Assembly: GCA_949358305.1 (NCBI GenBank)
Contig: OX442314.1
Coordinates: 60,025,369 to 60,089,368, forward strand
DNA length: 64,000 nucleotides
DNA from: Strigamia acuminata
Lineage: Eukaryota > Arthropoda > Chilopoda > Geophilomorpha > Linotaeniidae
Direction: 5' to 3'
The stretch's first letter is position 1, and every line of letters starts with the position of its first letter. The translations under genes were made by a program, and so were the position numbers. Shown here one piece after another: positions 38,160 through 47,327 of this stretch. The notes under the pieces are model-generated. The model was not told where the DNA came from. It made no database searches and saw only the letters and a program-made list of their open reading frames with translations.

Positions 38160-38545
38160 CTACACGCGTGTTAGCAGTGCCGCGTCATATACAGAAAGGG
38201 TATTTTCTTGATGAAGGGTGGAATTTTCATGCTGTCTAATTATATCAGTATGTTTCCAATGGTTAAATCCCATAGTGAAGCTACTTGTAATTCTACCAAA
38301 TAATTTACAAGGAATATAAAACAATTTTCCAGTTGAATTAGAGTATAATAACCTATTTTGTTTTTGTTTCTTACCATTTAACAAAACTCAGTAAAACATT
38401 GCAGAATTTGCAAATCTGTTTTGTATGCAACTTTTGATGCACTAAAGTCTGGTTTGTCAATATCAATTGATGATCTATTTACATTAATTATTATTTGCGA
38501 AATTTTAGAATCGTCTTAATCACTCCATTTCACAGGGTCACTGTA
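38160..38545 (-). pseudogene. hAT-type (ZMYM/TTF zinc finger) transposase relic
   Basis: The minus-strand frame 38384-38160 reads LLYSNSTGKLFYIPCKLF and GFNHWKHTDIIRQHENSTLH. This is the TTF-type zinc-finger pattern (W/L-L-x-Y-S-x-x-x-x-x-x-F-C-F-x-C-K-L-F ... G-F-x-x-W-K ... H-E-x-S-x-x-H) found at the N-terminus of ZMYM1-like hAT transposases. A DPVKWSD word upstream near 38525 fits the same family. Stops and frame changes break it, and no catalytic domain is present. Confidence 0.55.
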
Positions 38546-38566
38546 GTACTCGTCATCAATTGCATT

Positions 38567-38839
38567 TTAATTTAATGTTTTGTTGTTTTCTACTTCTGAA
38601 TCCACCTTTTCTGCACACCCATAGGCGTCTTGAATTTCTTGTTCCTCTGGTAGGTTATGTTCTTCACTTACTACTTTTTTCTCAGAAAAAATTGCACTCA
38701 TACTAGGTGCATGGCAGGCGGCATGTGTCCATAGTCGACCAGCTGCCCCTGCATGCTGATCACTACCTTGCAGCACAAGGCACTTGGTGCAGCTCTCAAG
38801 TCTCTTGCGCACTTGTTGCGTTTCCTCGCTTTTCAGCAT
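38567..38839 (-). CDS. unrecognised 90-codon ORF
   Basis: ATG at 38839. Hydrophilic, with CTKC, a Gly/Ala/His-rich centre and an acidic C-terminus. No domain recognised. It lies immediately upstream of the hAT relic on the same strand and may be its decayed 5' part, or a host exon. Confidence 0.2.
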   Translation of the reverse strand: MLKSEETQQVRKRLESCTKCLVLQGSDQHAGAAGRLWTHAACHAPSMSAIFSEKKVVSEEHNLPEEQEIQDAYGCAEKVDSEVENNKTLN

Positions 38840-38847
38840 GGTTCTTA

Positions 38848-39110
38848 AGGGGGTGTAAAATCCAACTCTCTACCTCCACGTGGTCACCCCTGGATAAACT
38901 GATGACTTAACCCGTCTCAGTGGAACCAAAAGAGAGCTCTGGTCATTTGAATATTTCCGACACATCTTTTTACTTTTCTTTGAATTTGATATTTCTGTAT
39001 TGTAAGACTGCATTCCCACATGAATGTGGCATTTACATCTCTTGGCCTTGGTACAGTGACACTTCCATTCAATCGTGAATGTGGCATTTACACTGATAAT
39101 TGATACAACA
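38848..39110 (+). repeat. dispersed LTR-like repeat, copy 2
   Basis: Second copy of 5982-6245: AGGGGG then TGTAAAATCCAACTCTCTAC, continuing through AGAGAGCTCTGGTCATTTG, with further ACATTC...GAATGTGGCATTTACA units. Flanking sequences of the two copies are unrelated. Confidence 0.5.
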
Positions 39111-39362
39111 TCCCTTCTCGAATTGTTAGGGTGGTATCGTTCTCATGGCCAGATCGGTGTAAAGGACAAATATTACAACTGAACTGTTTATCACAGGTCT
39201 AAACAATCCATTAAAGCAGGGCTAAAGAAATAAGAAATACATTAATCCATATTGGCGTCAGAATAACAACAACTCAGATTTATTCGTTTCTATGGTTACA
39301 TCAGTTCTAAATTAATAAATTCTTTTCTTCTTCATCTTGTTCCCGACAATACTTCACGGTAA

Positions 39363-39485
39363 TTAACATTGTGGTTTCAGAAAGCCCTTGTACTCATCGG
39401 TATCGGTGTCAATGGGTGTTCCTTTGCTGTTCCTTGAGGCCGCAGAGGTGATCTTGATGTTGCTGATGTGCCAGACCATAAACTG
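39363..39485 (-). CDS. candidate terminal exon of a minus-strand host gene
   Basis: An acceptor-like TTTATTAGCAG precedes an open stretch of about 40 codons (begins MVWHISNIKITSAASRN, ends EYKGFLKPQC) and TAA at 39365-39363. AATAAA lies about 80 bases further down the minus strand. A possible 23-base exon with good TTTTCCAG and GTAAGT signals lies upstream at 39537-39559, but joining it would introduce a stop unless translation starts in the last exon. Composition is protein-like. Family not recognised. Confidence 0.3.
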   Translation of the reverse strand, partial: QFMVWHISNIKITSAASRNSKGTPIDTDTDEYKGFLKPQC

Positions 39486-39743
39486 CTAATAAATATACAA
39501 ATTAAAGGTTTAATAATACATCAAACTTACAAAACTGCTTCATTTGTAGTTGCCTGGAAAACAGCATTCAAACAGAGAAAAGAAAAAGCTGCGTTTAAAA
39601 CACTAACCAATGTCCCAGTTAACAAGTCTAGAAAGTCAACACCTTAAAAATTGTGTCAAATTGTGTGAACCGTAGAATCACGTTTAGATTCGACATATTA
39701 ATGTACCCGGTTACGTCTACGCAACGTGTGTGGTTTCTTTGAA

Positions 39744-39782
39744 TATAAATACAGACGAGCGCCCGAATTGTTATAATCATTT
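39744..39782 (+). promoter_or_regulatory. TATA box and initiator of the RhoGAP-like gene
   Basis: TATAAATA at 39744-39751 and an arthropod-type initiator TCATTT at 39777-39782 (A at 39779), about 40 bases before the ATG. The 35-base spacing is slightly longer than usual. Confidence 0.5.
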
Positions 39783-39818
39783 CTCGAATTCTTCATCCGG
39801 TGTATCAAGGTTGACAAG

Positions 39819-40526
39819 ATGAATAAATACATTACGGAGGTCGTCACGGAACAGCTCGTAAACAACACTGTTCGAGAAATGAAGAATTTTGGCATAAAAG
39901 CTCCAAAGGCGAAGAAACATGAAAAACATGAAAAACGGCATGTAAACCAAGACGGAAAAGTATTCGGAGTCTCAATCGCAACTCCGCGCCACACAATCAT
40001 CGACGAAGAGAAAGGAATAACAATTCCGTCGTTTTTTGTCGACATCTTGACGAGAATGGAGAACGAACTCGAAGCGCAGTGTTTGTTTTCGTTCGAAGGT
40101 TTTCCCTCGATACAACGTGAAATCAGGAAAATCATCGAAAACCAACTGGTGTTTGATTTGAAACGCGTTTCTGTGTACGATCTCGCTAGTGTCATCAAAC
40201 AATATTTAAGGGAATTGCCGAAGCCGTTGATACCGAAGAAATTCCACGCTGCGTTGTTGAAGGCGCAGAAAGCGAAATCGAAGCAGCAACGCGCCAAGTG
40301 CACGTTGTTGTTGTGTCTGCTGTTGCCGCTTGAAAATGTGCATTTTATTCGCTATTTCATGTCGTATTTGAAGCGATTACTGTCGTTTAGCGAGTGGAAT
40401 TCGCTGGACGTGTACACCTTGGCTATCTTTTTGACTGCGGATTTGTTTCATTTGGATGAAAGTGGTGACGTTGATCACGCACGGGGAAGAGATCGGGGTC
40501 GTGTCGTGCGAAGTTGTTGCGAGTAG
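39819..40526 (+). CDS. RhoGAP-domain protein lacking the arginine finger
   Basis: 235 codons from ATG, no intron visible. After a Lys/His-rich start (25-45) comes a RhoGAP fold like that of the ARHGAP11/19 group: VFGVSI (48-53), IPSFFVDIL (69-77), DLASVIKQYLRELPKPLIP (121-139), the KAQ helix, a Leu-rich helix (162-171), FIRYFMSYLKRLL, and LAIFLTADLF (201-210). The catalytic arginine in the usual LFR-x-x-G block is Ser91 (CLFSFEGF), and the conserved Asn of the NL/NLL block is Asp208, so GAP catalysis should be lost. It could be a binding-only pseudo-GAP. The last 20 or so residues look frameshifted; sequence with sensible composition continues in another frame (next entry). No signal peptide. 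Confidence 0.7.
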   Translation: MNKYITEVVTEQLVNNTVREMKNFGIKAPKAKKHEKHEKRHVNQDGKVFGVSIATPRHTIIDEEKGITIPSFFVDILTRMENELEAQCLFSFEGFPSIQREIRKIIENQLVFDLKRVSVYDLASVIKQYLRELPKPLIPKKFHAALLKAQKAKSKQQRAKCTLLLCLLLPLENVHFIRYFMSYLKRLLSFSEWNSLDVYTLAIFLTADLFHLDESGDVDHARGRDRGRVVRSCCE

Positions 40527-41091
40527 TTCAAAATCGAAAACAAGTTGTCTCCGAAAGTTGTTCCAATGCATGGAAAGACGCAAAGGTTTATCGGAAAGTT
40601 ATTTCGAAGCGGAAACTGTGCACGGAATTGAATCTGGTGAACACAAACCGAAGTTAGCTTCGCCTTGGGTCGAAATGATGCACAAATCGGTGGAAATTGA
40701 GACACCTGTAAAGTTGGATTTGGAAATTGATACCGGCTTTGTGGCTGCTTGGTTGGATAAGCTTGTGGTTTAGGAAGATCATTCTAAGCGAACAGTTGAA
40801 AAAGTGAAAGATGATGTTATAGAAATCGAAAAGAGTGACGTGTCGAGTAAAAGTGAAGTAACAGTTCAAAAGGTGGAGGATGATGTTGTAGAAATCGAAA
40901 AGAGTGACGTGTCAGGTAAAAGCGAAGTCACTGTTGTTTGGCGACCAAGTTTGCTGGATATTTTATGTAACAAATTGAGTAAACATCCGAGTTTGACCAA
41001 ACTATGTCGTGCAGGAATTGTGTCGCAAAATGTTGCCAAGTTTTGTAGGGAATCTCATAATTGCGCGTTTAAACCTAAACACATGCACTGA
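40456..41091 (+). pseudogene. C-terminal part of the RhoGAP-like gene, shifted frame with one stop
   Basis: From about 40460 the coding-like signal moves to the +1 frame and runs, with one in-frame TAG at 40771-40773, to TAA-free sequence ending in TGA at 41089-41091. It contains a duplicated acidic/Lys-rich unit (DDVIEIEKSDVSSKSEVTV, then a near copy) from a tandem repeat of about 69 bases, and a Cys-containing end. I infer that one indel and one nonsense mutation (or assembly errors) separate it from the RhoGAP domain. Confidence 0.5.
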
Positions 41092-41135
41092 GTGAGATCT
41101 TCATCGAGAGTGTGTTTTGTTGTGTGTTAAAATCA

Positions 41136-41141
41136 AATAAA
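41136..41141 (+). terminator. poly(A) signal AATAAA
   Basis: AATAAA 45 bases after the end of the RhoGAP-like gene's last open frame. Confidence 0.55.
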
Positions 41142-41517
41142 AAATAGTTCAATAATTTCAAATTTTAATTCATCAAATTAATTTGTCTTAAATACAACCA
41201 GGATAACCAGTGGCAAAGACCATACCAGTAACATTGTGCAAGAAAAGACAACTAGGTATTGATTTTCCAGATGTTTTTACAAATATAAACACAAAACCTC
41301 GCAAAGTCTAATAGTTATTATAGAGAGGAAGCAAGAATGTCCCAATAAATAGTGAATTATTTTAGGTGAAACTTGAATGGTTGATTTTAGAATTTGGTGG
41401 GAGGACGTTTTGTTGTAATGTTGGAGCTTGGGAGTTGTGATTTGCAAAGAGAAAATTAAACTTTGGATTTGTTTTGTGTTGTTTTTATAAAAATTGCGAC
41501 GGGTTACGATAAAAATA

Positions 41518-41730
41518 ATGTGGCGTCAATTGCCATTTCTACGCCGTTTTGTTTTATTTAGGAAGCGGTTGCTTTTCAGTCCTTGTGGTAACTCGATAAA
41601 CGAAAGATGCATCCTGGATCATGAAAACATTTTTTGTTTTGTTATAATTTTCATTTTTGGGACCATATTCCTATTGTTCGATCGGGTTTTCCCATTACCA
41701 CACCCTGAAAACATGGATCGCATTATTTAA
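41518..41730 (+). CDS. possible 70-residue membrane peptide
   Basis: ATG at 41518, TAA end. A basic, aromatic start (RRFVLFRKRLL) is followed by a clear membrane segment (IFCFVIIFIFGTIFLLF). TATAAAA at 41486 is about 30 bases upstream, which would leave almost no leader. No family recognised; could be chance. Confidence 0.2.
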   Translation: MWRQLPFLRRFVLFRKRLLFSPCGNSINERCILDHENIFCFVIIFIFGTIFLLFDRVFPLPHPENMDRII

Positions 41731-42033
41731 CGAGTAAAATGTTATTTAAGTGAACGGAATTGAGAAGTAATGACACGGATAATTGAACCAATCCGCAACC
41801 GCCCACTAGCTGAGCTCTTATTAGCTTGAGCTCTTATTGGCTTTATCCCTTCTTTATCACTTCACTTCCGTTAGCGCCATTTCTAAGTCGGGACCGCTTC
41901 GTTCTGCTCGTCGTAAGTTTCTGCAATTTATCTTCAAAATCCTTTAGCATCGAATTCATTTGCTTGTAATTTTATGTTCATTAGGTTCGTAGTGATATTA
42001 TTTCGGTGTTAAAATGTTATTTTCTTTCCTAGA
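41731..42033. other. possible 5' exon with splice donor; otherwise no gene
   Basis: Around 41865-41910 CTTCCGTTAGCGCCATTTCTAAG is followed by GTAAGT (41910). GCGCCATTT is the YY1-like word often found at animal housekeeping start sites. A first exon is conceivable but no coding exon follows before the transposons. Confidence 0.2.
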
Positions 42034-42093
42034 TGTAATAGTCCAATAAAAAGTCCTTCATCTTTAAATCCCAAACTGGGTTGAATCTAAGTT
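42034..42093 (-). repeat. E5 3' LTR, distal piece (beyond E4)
   Basis: Proposed continuation of 55597-55722 across the E4 insertion. On the minus strand the combined unit of about 186 bases would start TGTAGTG and end CTATTACA, with TATATATA, then AATAAA, in LTR-like order. Supported by the E4 target duplication AGTT at the join. Inferred, because no second intact E5 LTR exists in the window. Confidence 0.45.
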
Positions 42094-43112
42094 TGTCGCG
42101 CTCAACTCTAACCGTCGCTAACTCGTGGGTTGATTACTTAATTCGACTAACTCACTACCGCTTTGCTCAAGCGGTTTACCCAAAGAAATGATTACACAGA
42201 TATAAAAGGTAAAATATAATATAGATTTATTCTGTGGGACAATGTACAGATATATCTTATATATATATATATATAAAAGGTAGGTAAAAGGTAAATCGGA
42301 ATGGGTGAAGGGAAATGGAAAGGTAAAGGTATGATGAAAGCTGGCTGGAATCGGCGAGGTCGTCTGTTGTCTCGGTCGTGTCCAAGATGGCGTCCTCGTT
42401 GTGGCAACGTGGTGTCGTCTTGGGCCGGCGTGGCAATATGGCGTCCTCGGCTCGTCTCTGGCTGGTCCTTCGGGCTCACGCTGGTCGGGCGCGAGTGAAT
42501 GCTTAGTTAAAAGGCTTACTTCGGGCTGTTGTCTAGGTTTTTGTGTGGTGTCCGGCGATCACACAGCGGCGGACTCTTCTGGCTCCCGGCGGTCACACAG
42601 CGGCGGGAACGCTCGTCGTGGTTTTACTGCAGTTTAGGCTTGTGCGACCGTTTGTCTGCACAACTCGCTAAACTGGAGTGGTTTTTACTATTTCTAGCTG
42701 GTGTGCTAAAATAGTGTGGTAATCTTATCTCGCAGGTTACTCTGCGGAGTTTGACACTGACCAAACGTACTCACGGTAAATTGTCCTTTGTCCTTGGTCA
42801 ATCCCAGTATATTTACTTGGGCCTGATCTTGTAGGACGACGGGTTTACGTGTGTTTCTCGTTTGATGGTTGTGTTGGTTCTGCCCGCTCAGTGCAAGGCA
42901 CATTCCTTTGCACAAAGCGGGGTTGACAGGTGACCGGAATCACCCAATGGTGGGGTGGACGAGCCATCCCCACTCCCTCAGGGCAGACGCCTGTCCATTG
43001 ACTAGATGTCAATGCACTGAGGGAAGGGAGACGCGCTTGCGGCTCCCCTTACACCCGAAACGAGGTCACGAGAGAAACTCTTCGTTGACCCCGGTCCAGT
43101 CGGGTCACAACA
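42094..43112 (-). repeat. E4 3' LTR
   Basis: 1019 bases, TGTCGCGCTC...GGGTCACAACA. It holds an (AT)n run, and a doubled GGCGATCACACAGCGGCGGA-like word. Confidence 0.95.
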
Positions 43113-43123
43113 CTTCCCCCTCC
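43113..43123 (-). other. E4 polypurine tract
   Basis: Minus-strand GGAGGGGGAAG abuts the 3' LTR, 25 bases after the ORF3 stop. Confidence 0.85.
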
Positions 43124-43148
43124 GAGCTCAGACCGTGGGGCTGAGCGA

Positions 43149-45914
43149 TCACTTCTTTCCTGGGGGACCCGACACTGAGTCCGTCACCTGGGCGTAACTC
43201 ACTCCAGGGACAGGCGGTTGAGTGCCGGGTGGCGCGGGTAGATCGCCTACTAACGCCGAGGACCGATCTCGGGGGTCCTCATGCTCCGTAATGAAGCATA
43301 ATGCATGGCCGTCAACTGGCTCATGCGGGGCACGCGTCCTCTCGTGTAACCAAACGCTCGGGATGTAGGCGGAGAAGCCGGTGTTCGTATGCCGGATGGC
43401 ATTGGCTTCCGCTGGCGTCACTGGCACACGGTGGGCTCTCAGCAACCTCTGGTGGAAGATGAGGTCTCTAGTCTTCCGGATCTGGTTGTGAAGCCAGATG
43501 AAGACTGATTTGCCTTTGTCCCGCTGCGCGAGGATAAACCTCCTGGTCGCCGTCGTCATCGAGAGATGGGGAAACTCTTCGATGATTCGCCCGTAATAGT
43601 CTGGCGGAGGCGGTGCCGGCTTCGGCTTCTGGGTGGCCGCGGGAATAGCGGCTTGCGTCGTTGTCGCCGCTCGGGCCGGTGAGGTCCCGGGCGGTGTCGG
43701 CTTCGTTTGCTCGACGGACCTGACGGGTGGCGTTCGGCACAGCAAGCGCTTTGGTTTACCCGCCACTTCGAACAGGGCGGGTCCTTGCGGGGATATCTCC
43801 GCAGGCATCGGTGGCGGAATCGGAACTCCGCTCGTCGGCGAGATCACCATTTCTACATCCTCTGCCGATTCTTCCGTCTGGATGGTCAAGGCGCGCAGTT
43901 GTTGGGTAGGCGCCGCTGTCCAGGTGGCGGAGGTATAACGAAACGCCGTGCTTCGCAACTTGTACCCCTCAAATTCGGGGTTTACCACATCCCTGGTTAG
44001 CTCGTACCGAGTCAACACAGGGTCGGGCAGAATGGAGCTCCACTCTGCGAGGAGTGCACGGGGAACCTGTACACCCTCTCTGTCCACGACAGACCATGCG
44101 GCCATCGCCTGACGCCCTTCTCCGAAGAGTGCTGGGGTTAGCAGCTGCATCATGACCTTGGTCAATGATAGCTGTAGGCTGCGACGATTCACTGGATTCG
44201 ATCGCTCCGAATCCGCAGTGAAGGCACACGAGAGCTTACTCATCATCGCCGTTGCCCATTCGATGAAATATCGCTGGGCCTGATCCACACCTCGCAAGGC
44301 GGGCGCGGAGACTCTTGGGTCTTCCATCACGAAGCGAAACGCTGAGAGCTCGGAGATAGTCGGATTGGCGGCTTCTCTCGCGAGTCGCGCTTCTTCGTCT
44401 CGCCTCTCGAAAAACAGGGCCGAGGAACCGGATCGGGGTTGGCTCGGCCTGTAAATGCCGGTCAAATTGGCTCGACATTCCTGCGCAATGCTCTGTCCAA
44501 CGGGGAGAGGGACTGAGCGGTCGGTGGGTAAATCCGGCGGATCGCTCGAATTCAACAACGACGGCGGCGGCAGGTTCGGAGGCGGCTGCGTCTTGGTCGG
44601 CAGCGTCGGCGTCGGCAGCGGTGGTGTTGGCTGCGTCGGCGGTGGTGGCGTCTCCGTCGTCTGCACTCCAGTCATTGCGACTTGGAGCGCCGGGAGATGT
44701 TGTCCGGAGCCTGAAGGCTGCACGATGGCGGTTGGCATGCCATCGGGTCGTGGTCGCGAATTAATGTAGTCTGCGAGCCACCTTGCCACCTCGTGTGGGG
44801 TCACCTTCCCGTCGGTGACAACACCCATCTTCCTGGCGTGTTTCATCGCGGGATCGAAACGTGTCAGTTTCGTCCGCTTCATCTGAGTCAGAATCTCGCG
44901 AAGGTCCCGCGTATCTGCCGCTGGGACGTTTCGCTCACCTGACTGGCTACCACCTCGTCGACCCGCTCTCTTGGAGGCGTAGGCGGGTTCGGGGATGGGA
45001 CGGCCCCGAGCTTCGCACCTCGCGAAGTATCGCTCTTTGCGATCTTTTTTCCGCTGCTCGCGATGAGTCAGCGGACGTCTAGAAGTGCTGGGACGAGAGA
45101 CTCGCTCTTCGTCACCAGACATCCAAACCTCCTTGCACTCCTTACCGTCTTTAATCTGACGGTTTATGAAAATTCGCGGTCGGGAATACTGCGAAGGGTC
45201 ACGCACCGTACTAGTGGATGGCCCAGCTTCGTTGCCTTCAGTCGTGTTTTGAGCGACACGCTGCTTCTTGGTTGTCGCTGGGGAACGCGACTGGCTGTCC
45301 CCGGCGCCTTTGGAGCGCTTGCGCTTCCGCGGGTAGCTGCTCTTGGGCCCCAAAATCCCCAGGTAGTGGAGCTGCCACATCTCGGCTTGGGACGTCAAAA
45401 TTCCCATCCGAGGTCTCCACTGGGGCGTACTCTCTCCCAATCGCAGCCTCTCAAACCACAGATGAATATCATCCGCGGTCATCCCCTCGTTTTGGAGGAT
45501 GCGCTCGGCCACTGCCGTAGCGGTATCCACCAGCTGTTGTCTATAATGCTGGTAGATGGCCTCACGGGCCTCTTCTGTCTCGGCTGCTCGCCACGCATGC
45601 AGCACGTGTTCCTCCGCCGGGTTGCCAGTGTACTGACTTGACAATCCGGGGTGGAAAATCGGCGATTTCGGGTCATCGTCACGAGCTAACTCTGTGGCGA
45701 TGCCTTCGCGCATTCCCTCCGGGAACGTATCCAGGAGCGTGCAGTCTCGTACCCAACGTCGGGCGATGCATCGGGAATGTAGTATTCGCAGGCGCCATGG
45801 GTCGGCGTCTTCGCCGAAACATCGTCGGTAAAAATCGGGCAGCGCGCCTCGAAATATCCCGCCACGAGTGATGCAAGCGGGGTCTAATGGTCCCCATGTT
45901 TTACGTAGTGCCAT
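43149..45914 (-). CDS. E4 ORF3: large protein of unknown function
   Basis: 921 residues from the ATG at 45914, which directly follows TTTCTCCATCCTTCCAG, an excellent splice acceptor. An alternative TTG 24 bases upstream is unlikely. The N-terminal 190 residues are W/R/E-rich and mostly helical in appearance; a basic cluster PRKRKRSK (about 195-202) looks like a nuclear localisation signal; then RS/RK-rich linkers, a long Pro/Thr-rich stretch (PPPPTQPTPPLPTP, centre), a globular-looking segment (ALRGVDQAQRYFIEWATAMM ...) and a Pro-rich C-terminus. There is no signal peptide, membrane segment or Cys cluster, so it is not an envelope and not obviously homologous to E2 ORF3. A nuclear role is inference. 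Intact and nearly 3 kb long, so probably selected. Confidence 0.75.
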   Translation of the reverse strand: MALRKTWGPLDPACITRGGIFRGALPDFYRRCFGEDADPWRLRILHSRCIARRWVRDCTLLDTFPEGMREGIATELARDDDPKSPIFHPGLSSQYTGNPAEEHVLHAWRAAETEEAREAIYQHYRQQLVDTATAVAERILQNEGMTADDIHLWFERLRLGESTPQWRPRMGILTSQAEMWQLHYLGILGPKSSYPRKRKRSKGAGDSQSRSPATTKKQRVAQNTTEGNEAGPSTSTVRDPSQYSRPRIFINRQIKDGKECKEVWMSGDEERVSRPSTSRRPLTHREQRKKDRKERYFARCEARGRPIPEPAYASKRAGRRGGSQSGERNVPAADTRDLREILTQMKRTKLTRFDPAMKHARKMGVVTDGKVTPHEVARWLADYINSRPRPDGMPTAIVQPSGSGQHLPALQVAMTGVQTTETPPPPTQPTPPLPTPTLPTKTQPPPNLPPPSLLNSSDPPDLPTDRSVPLPVGQSIAQECRANLTGIYRPSQPRSGSSALFFERRDEEARLAREAANPTISELSAFRFVMEDPRVSAPALRGVDQAQRYFIEWATAMMSKLSCAFTADSERSNPVNRRSLQLSLTKVMMQLLTPALFGEGRQAMAAWSVVDREGVQVPRALLAEWSSILPDPVLTRYELTRDVVNPEFEGYKLRSTAFRYTSATWTAAPTQQLRALTIQTEESAEDVEMVISPTSGVPIPPPMPAEISPQGPALFEVAGKPKRLLCRTPPVRSVEQTKPTPPGTSPARAATTTQAAIPAATQKPKPAPPPPDYYGRIIEEFPHLSMTTATRRFILAQRDKGKSVFIWLHNQIRKTRDLIFHQRLLRAHRVPVTPAEANAIRHTNTGFSAYIPSVWLHERTRAPHEPVDGHALCFITEHEDPRDRSSALVGDLPAPPGTQPPVPGVSYAQVTDSVSGPPGKK

Positions 45915-47327
45915 CTGGAAGGATGGAGAAATAAACAATTAATAAAAAGTTAATATTTAAATACGTAGATAAATGGTTGGTTTCGAGGGACGTTGCCAGT
46001 ACGTGCAGCCGTCCGTCGAGACCGATTCCTGTCTATCGGTGCAAACGTAGGACGAATTGTCCCTCGTCGGATAGAAAAAGAGAAGTCATCACGTGAAAAA
46101 TCTGTCTCATGTCCAAAACGCACAGCGAGACGGAATCGAGCCTTTAATCTGGATTCTTATCATCAGATTTTACTTCAAATTAATTCTAACATTAATTAGA
46201 ACATTACTAATAATTAAATTAATAATTATCAGTCATTCGTAAAAAGAATTCGTCGGGTGTAAATTATTACTAAAATCGCACAATAAATGTGCTTGTCGAA
46301 ATGTTATTAAATAAATAAACCTAATAAAGAATTATTCCGAAGTCGGACTTTGTCTAATTTTTAAAAAAGTTAAAGTCAAATTAAATTTATCCAACACACC
46401 GAAAAATTCATCGTACGAATGTTAAGTTGCATCAATTTGATGCGTCAAATTACTTGTGGAGAAAAAATATTCTTTTACAGAATATTCTCCCCTTGTCATA
46501 AAATTATCTATGGCTCGAGCCCATTGTCTCGCTCGTGACTCAAGTCATGAGGAATTTTCGAGACGCGAGGCGACGTGAAGTCTGCGCTCGCACCTCGAAA
46601 ACAAATTAACAAGGAAAAAAAATACGATCGTGTGAGCGATCGCGGTTAATAATTAATTATACGCTATTTCGAGTGCAAAGCACTCATGTCAGGTATTAGT
46701 CAACAAAATTTCTTCTTCAGCAGCACGGAACTAGTTCTCATGTGCCGATGCCGACTTCTACCTGATCGGGCTGGACTTGGTTTACATCGCGGTCCCAGTT
46801 TTCCTCGTCCTCGTGCTCGATGGCCAGCACGTCGTTCTCTTCCTCGTCCATGGCGAGGAGCGCGCACAAAAATCTCAATCACGATTTAAAAAGGATGATA
46901 AAACTATCTCAAAAACTCGGTGAAAAACTCGGTAAAACGTTAAAAACGAGGATCACGCACGAATGCAGCGATCAGCTGTGAAAAGCGGAAGTCTGTGTGA
47001 ACACGAGGTAATCGCGATGGATTCTGGGTAATATACTCCAGAACCCGGGTGTTTGAGACTAGTGCGCACCTACCCGTGCGCATGTTACGCTACGGGTCTC
47101 CTTTGTTCTCACTCCCGTGCGCGATTGCTGCTACGGGGTCTTTTGCACGCGGTATCCGACCCGTGCCGATAATTTTGCTACGGGTCCCGCGTTTCCACGC
47201 CATCTCGTGACGCGAATTCGACCGATATCCGCTTTGTTGGACTTAGCGAAATTTTCTGCGACGTGATGGCTTGCACTATCGGTCGATTACATTTATTTTT
47301 AGTGCCGCCATCGACTCGTAATTTATT
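45915..47327 (-). other. E4 pol-ORF3 spacer
   Basis: About 1.4 kb with no long minus-strand ORF. It ends at the splice-acceptor-like CTTCCAG before ORF3. Contains a CTCF-like core ACGCCATCTCGTGA at 47197-47210, and a Ser/Arg-codon-rich purine stretch near 46790-46870. Confidence 0.5.

Noticed and set aside
39698-40303. 201-codon minus-strand ORF opposite the RhoGAP-like gene
   Set aside because: The plus frame carries the RhoGAP blocks; the minus ORF is Cys/Ser/Phe-rich shadow.
39819-40526. Secreted venom-type RhoGAP
   Set aside because: No signal peptide at the N-terminus, and the domain looks closer to ARHGAP11/19 than to RacGAP1-derived venom proteins.
41188-41307. Minus-strand terminal-exon-like stretch after ACTATTAG, about 39 codons
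   Set aside because: No poly(A) signal, no linked exon, no recognisable protein. Probably chance open frame.
42192-43144. ORFs inside the E4 LTR, repeated at 54676-55658
   Set aside because: Lie in the LTR in conflicting frames; no recognisable protein.
43633-45641. Plus-strand ORFs of up to 192 codons opposite E4 ORF3
   Set aside because: Antisense shadows of a GC-rich coding region.
43149-45914. E4 ORF3 as an env gene
   Set aside because: No hydrophobic segments; Pro-rich and basic throughout.
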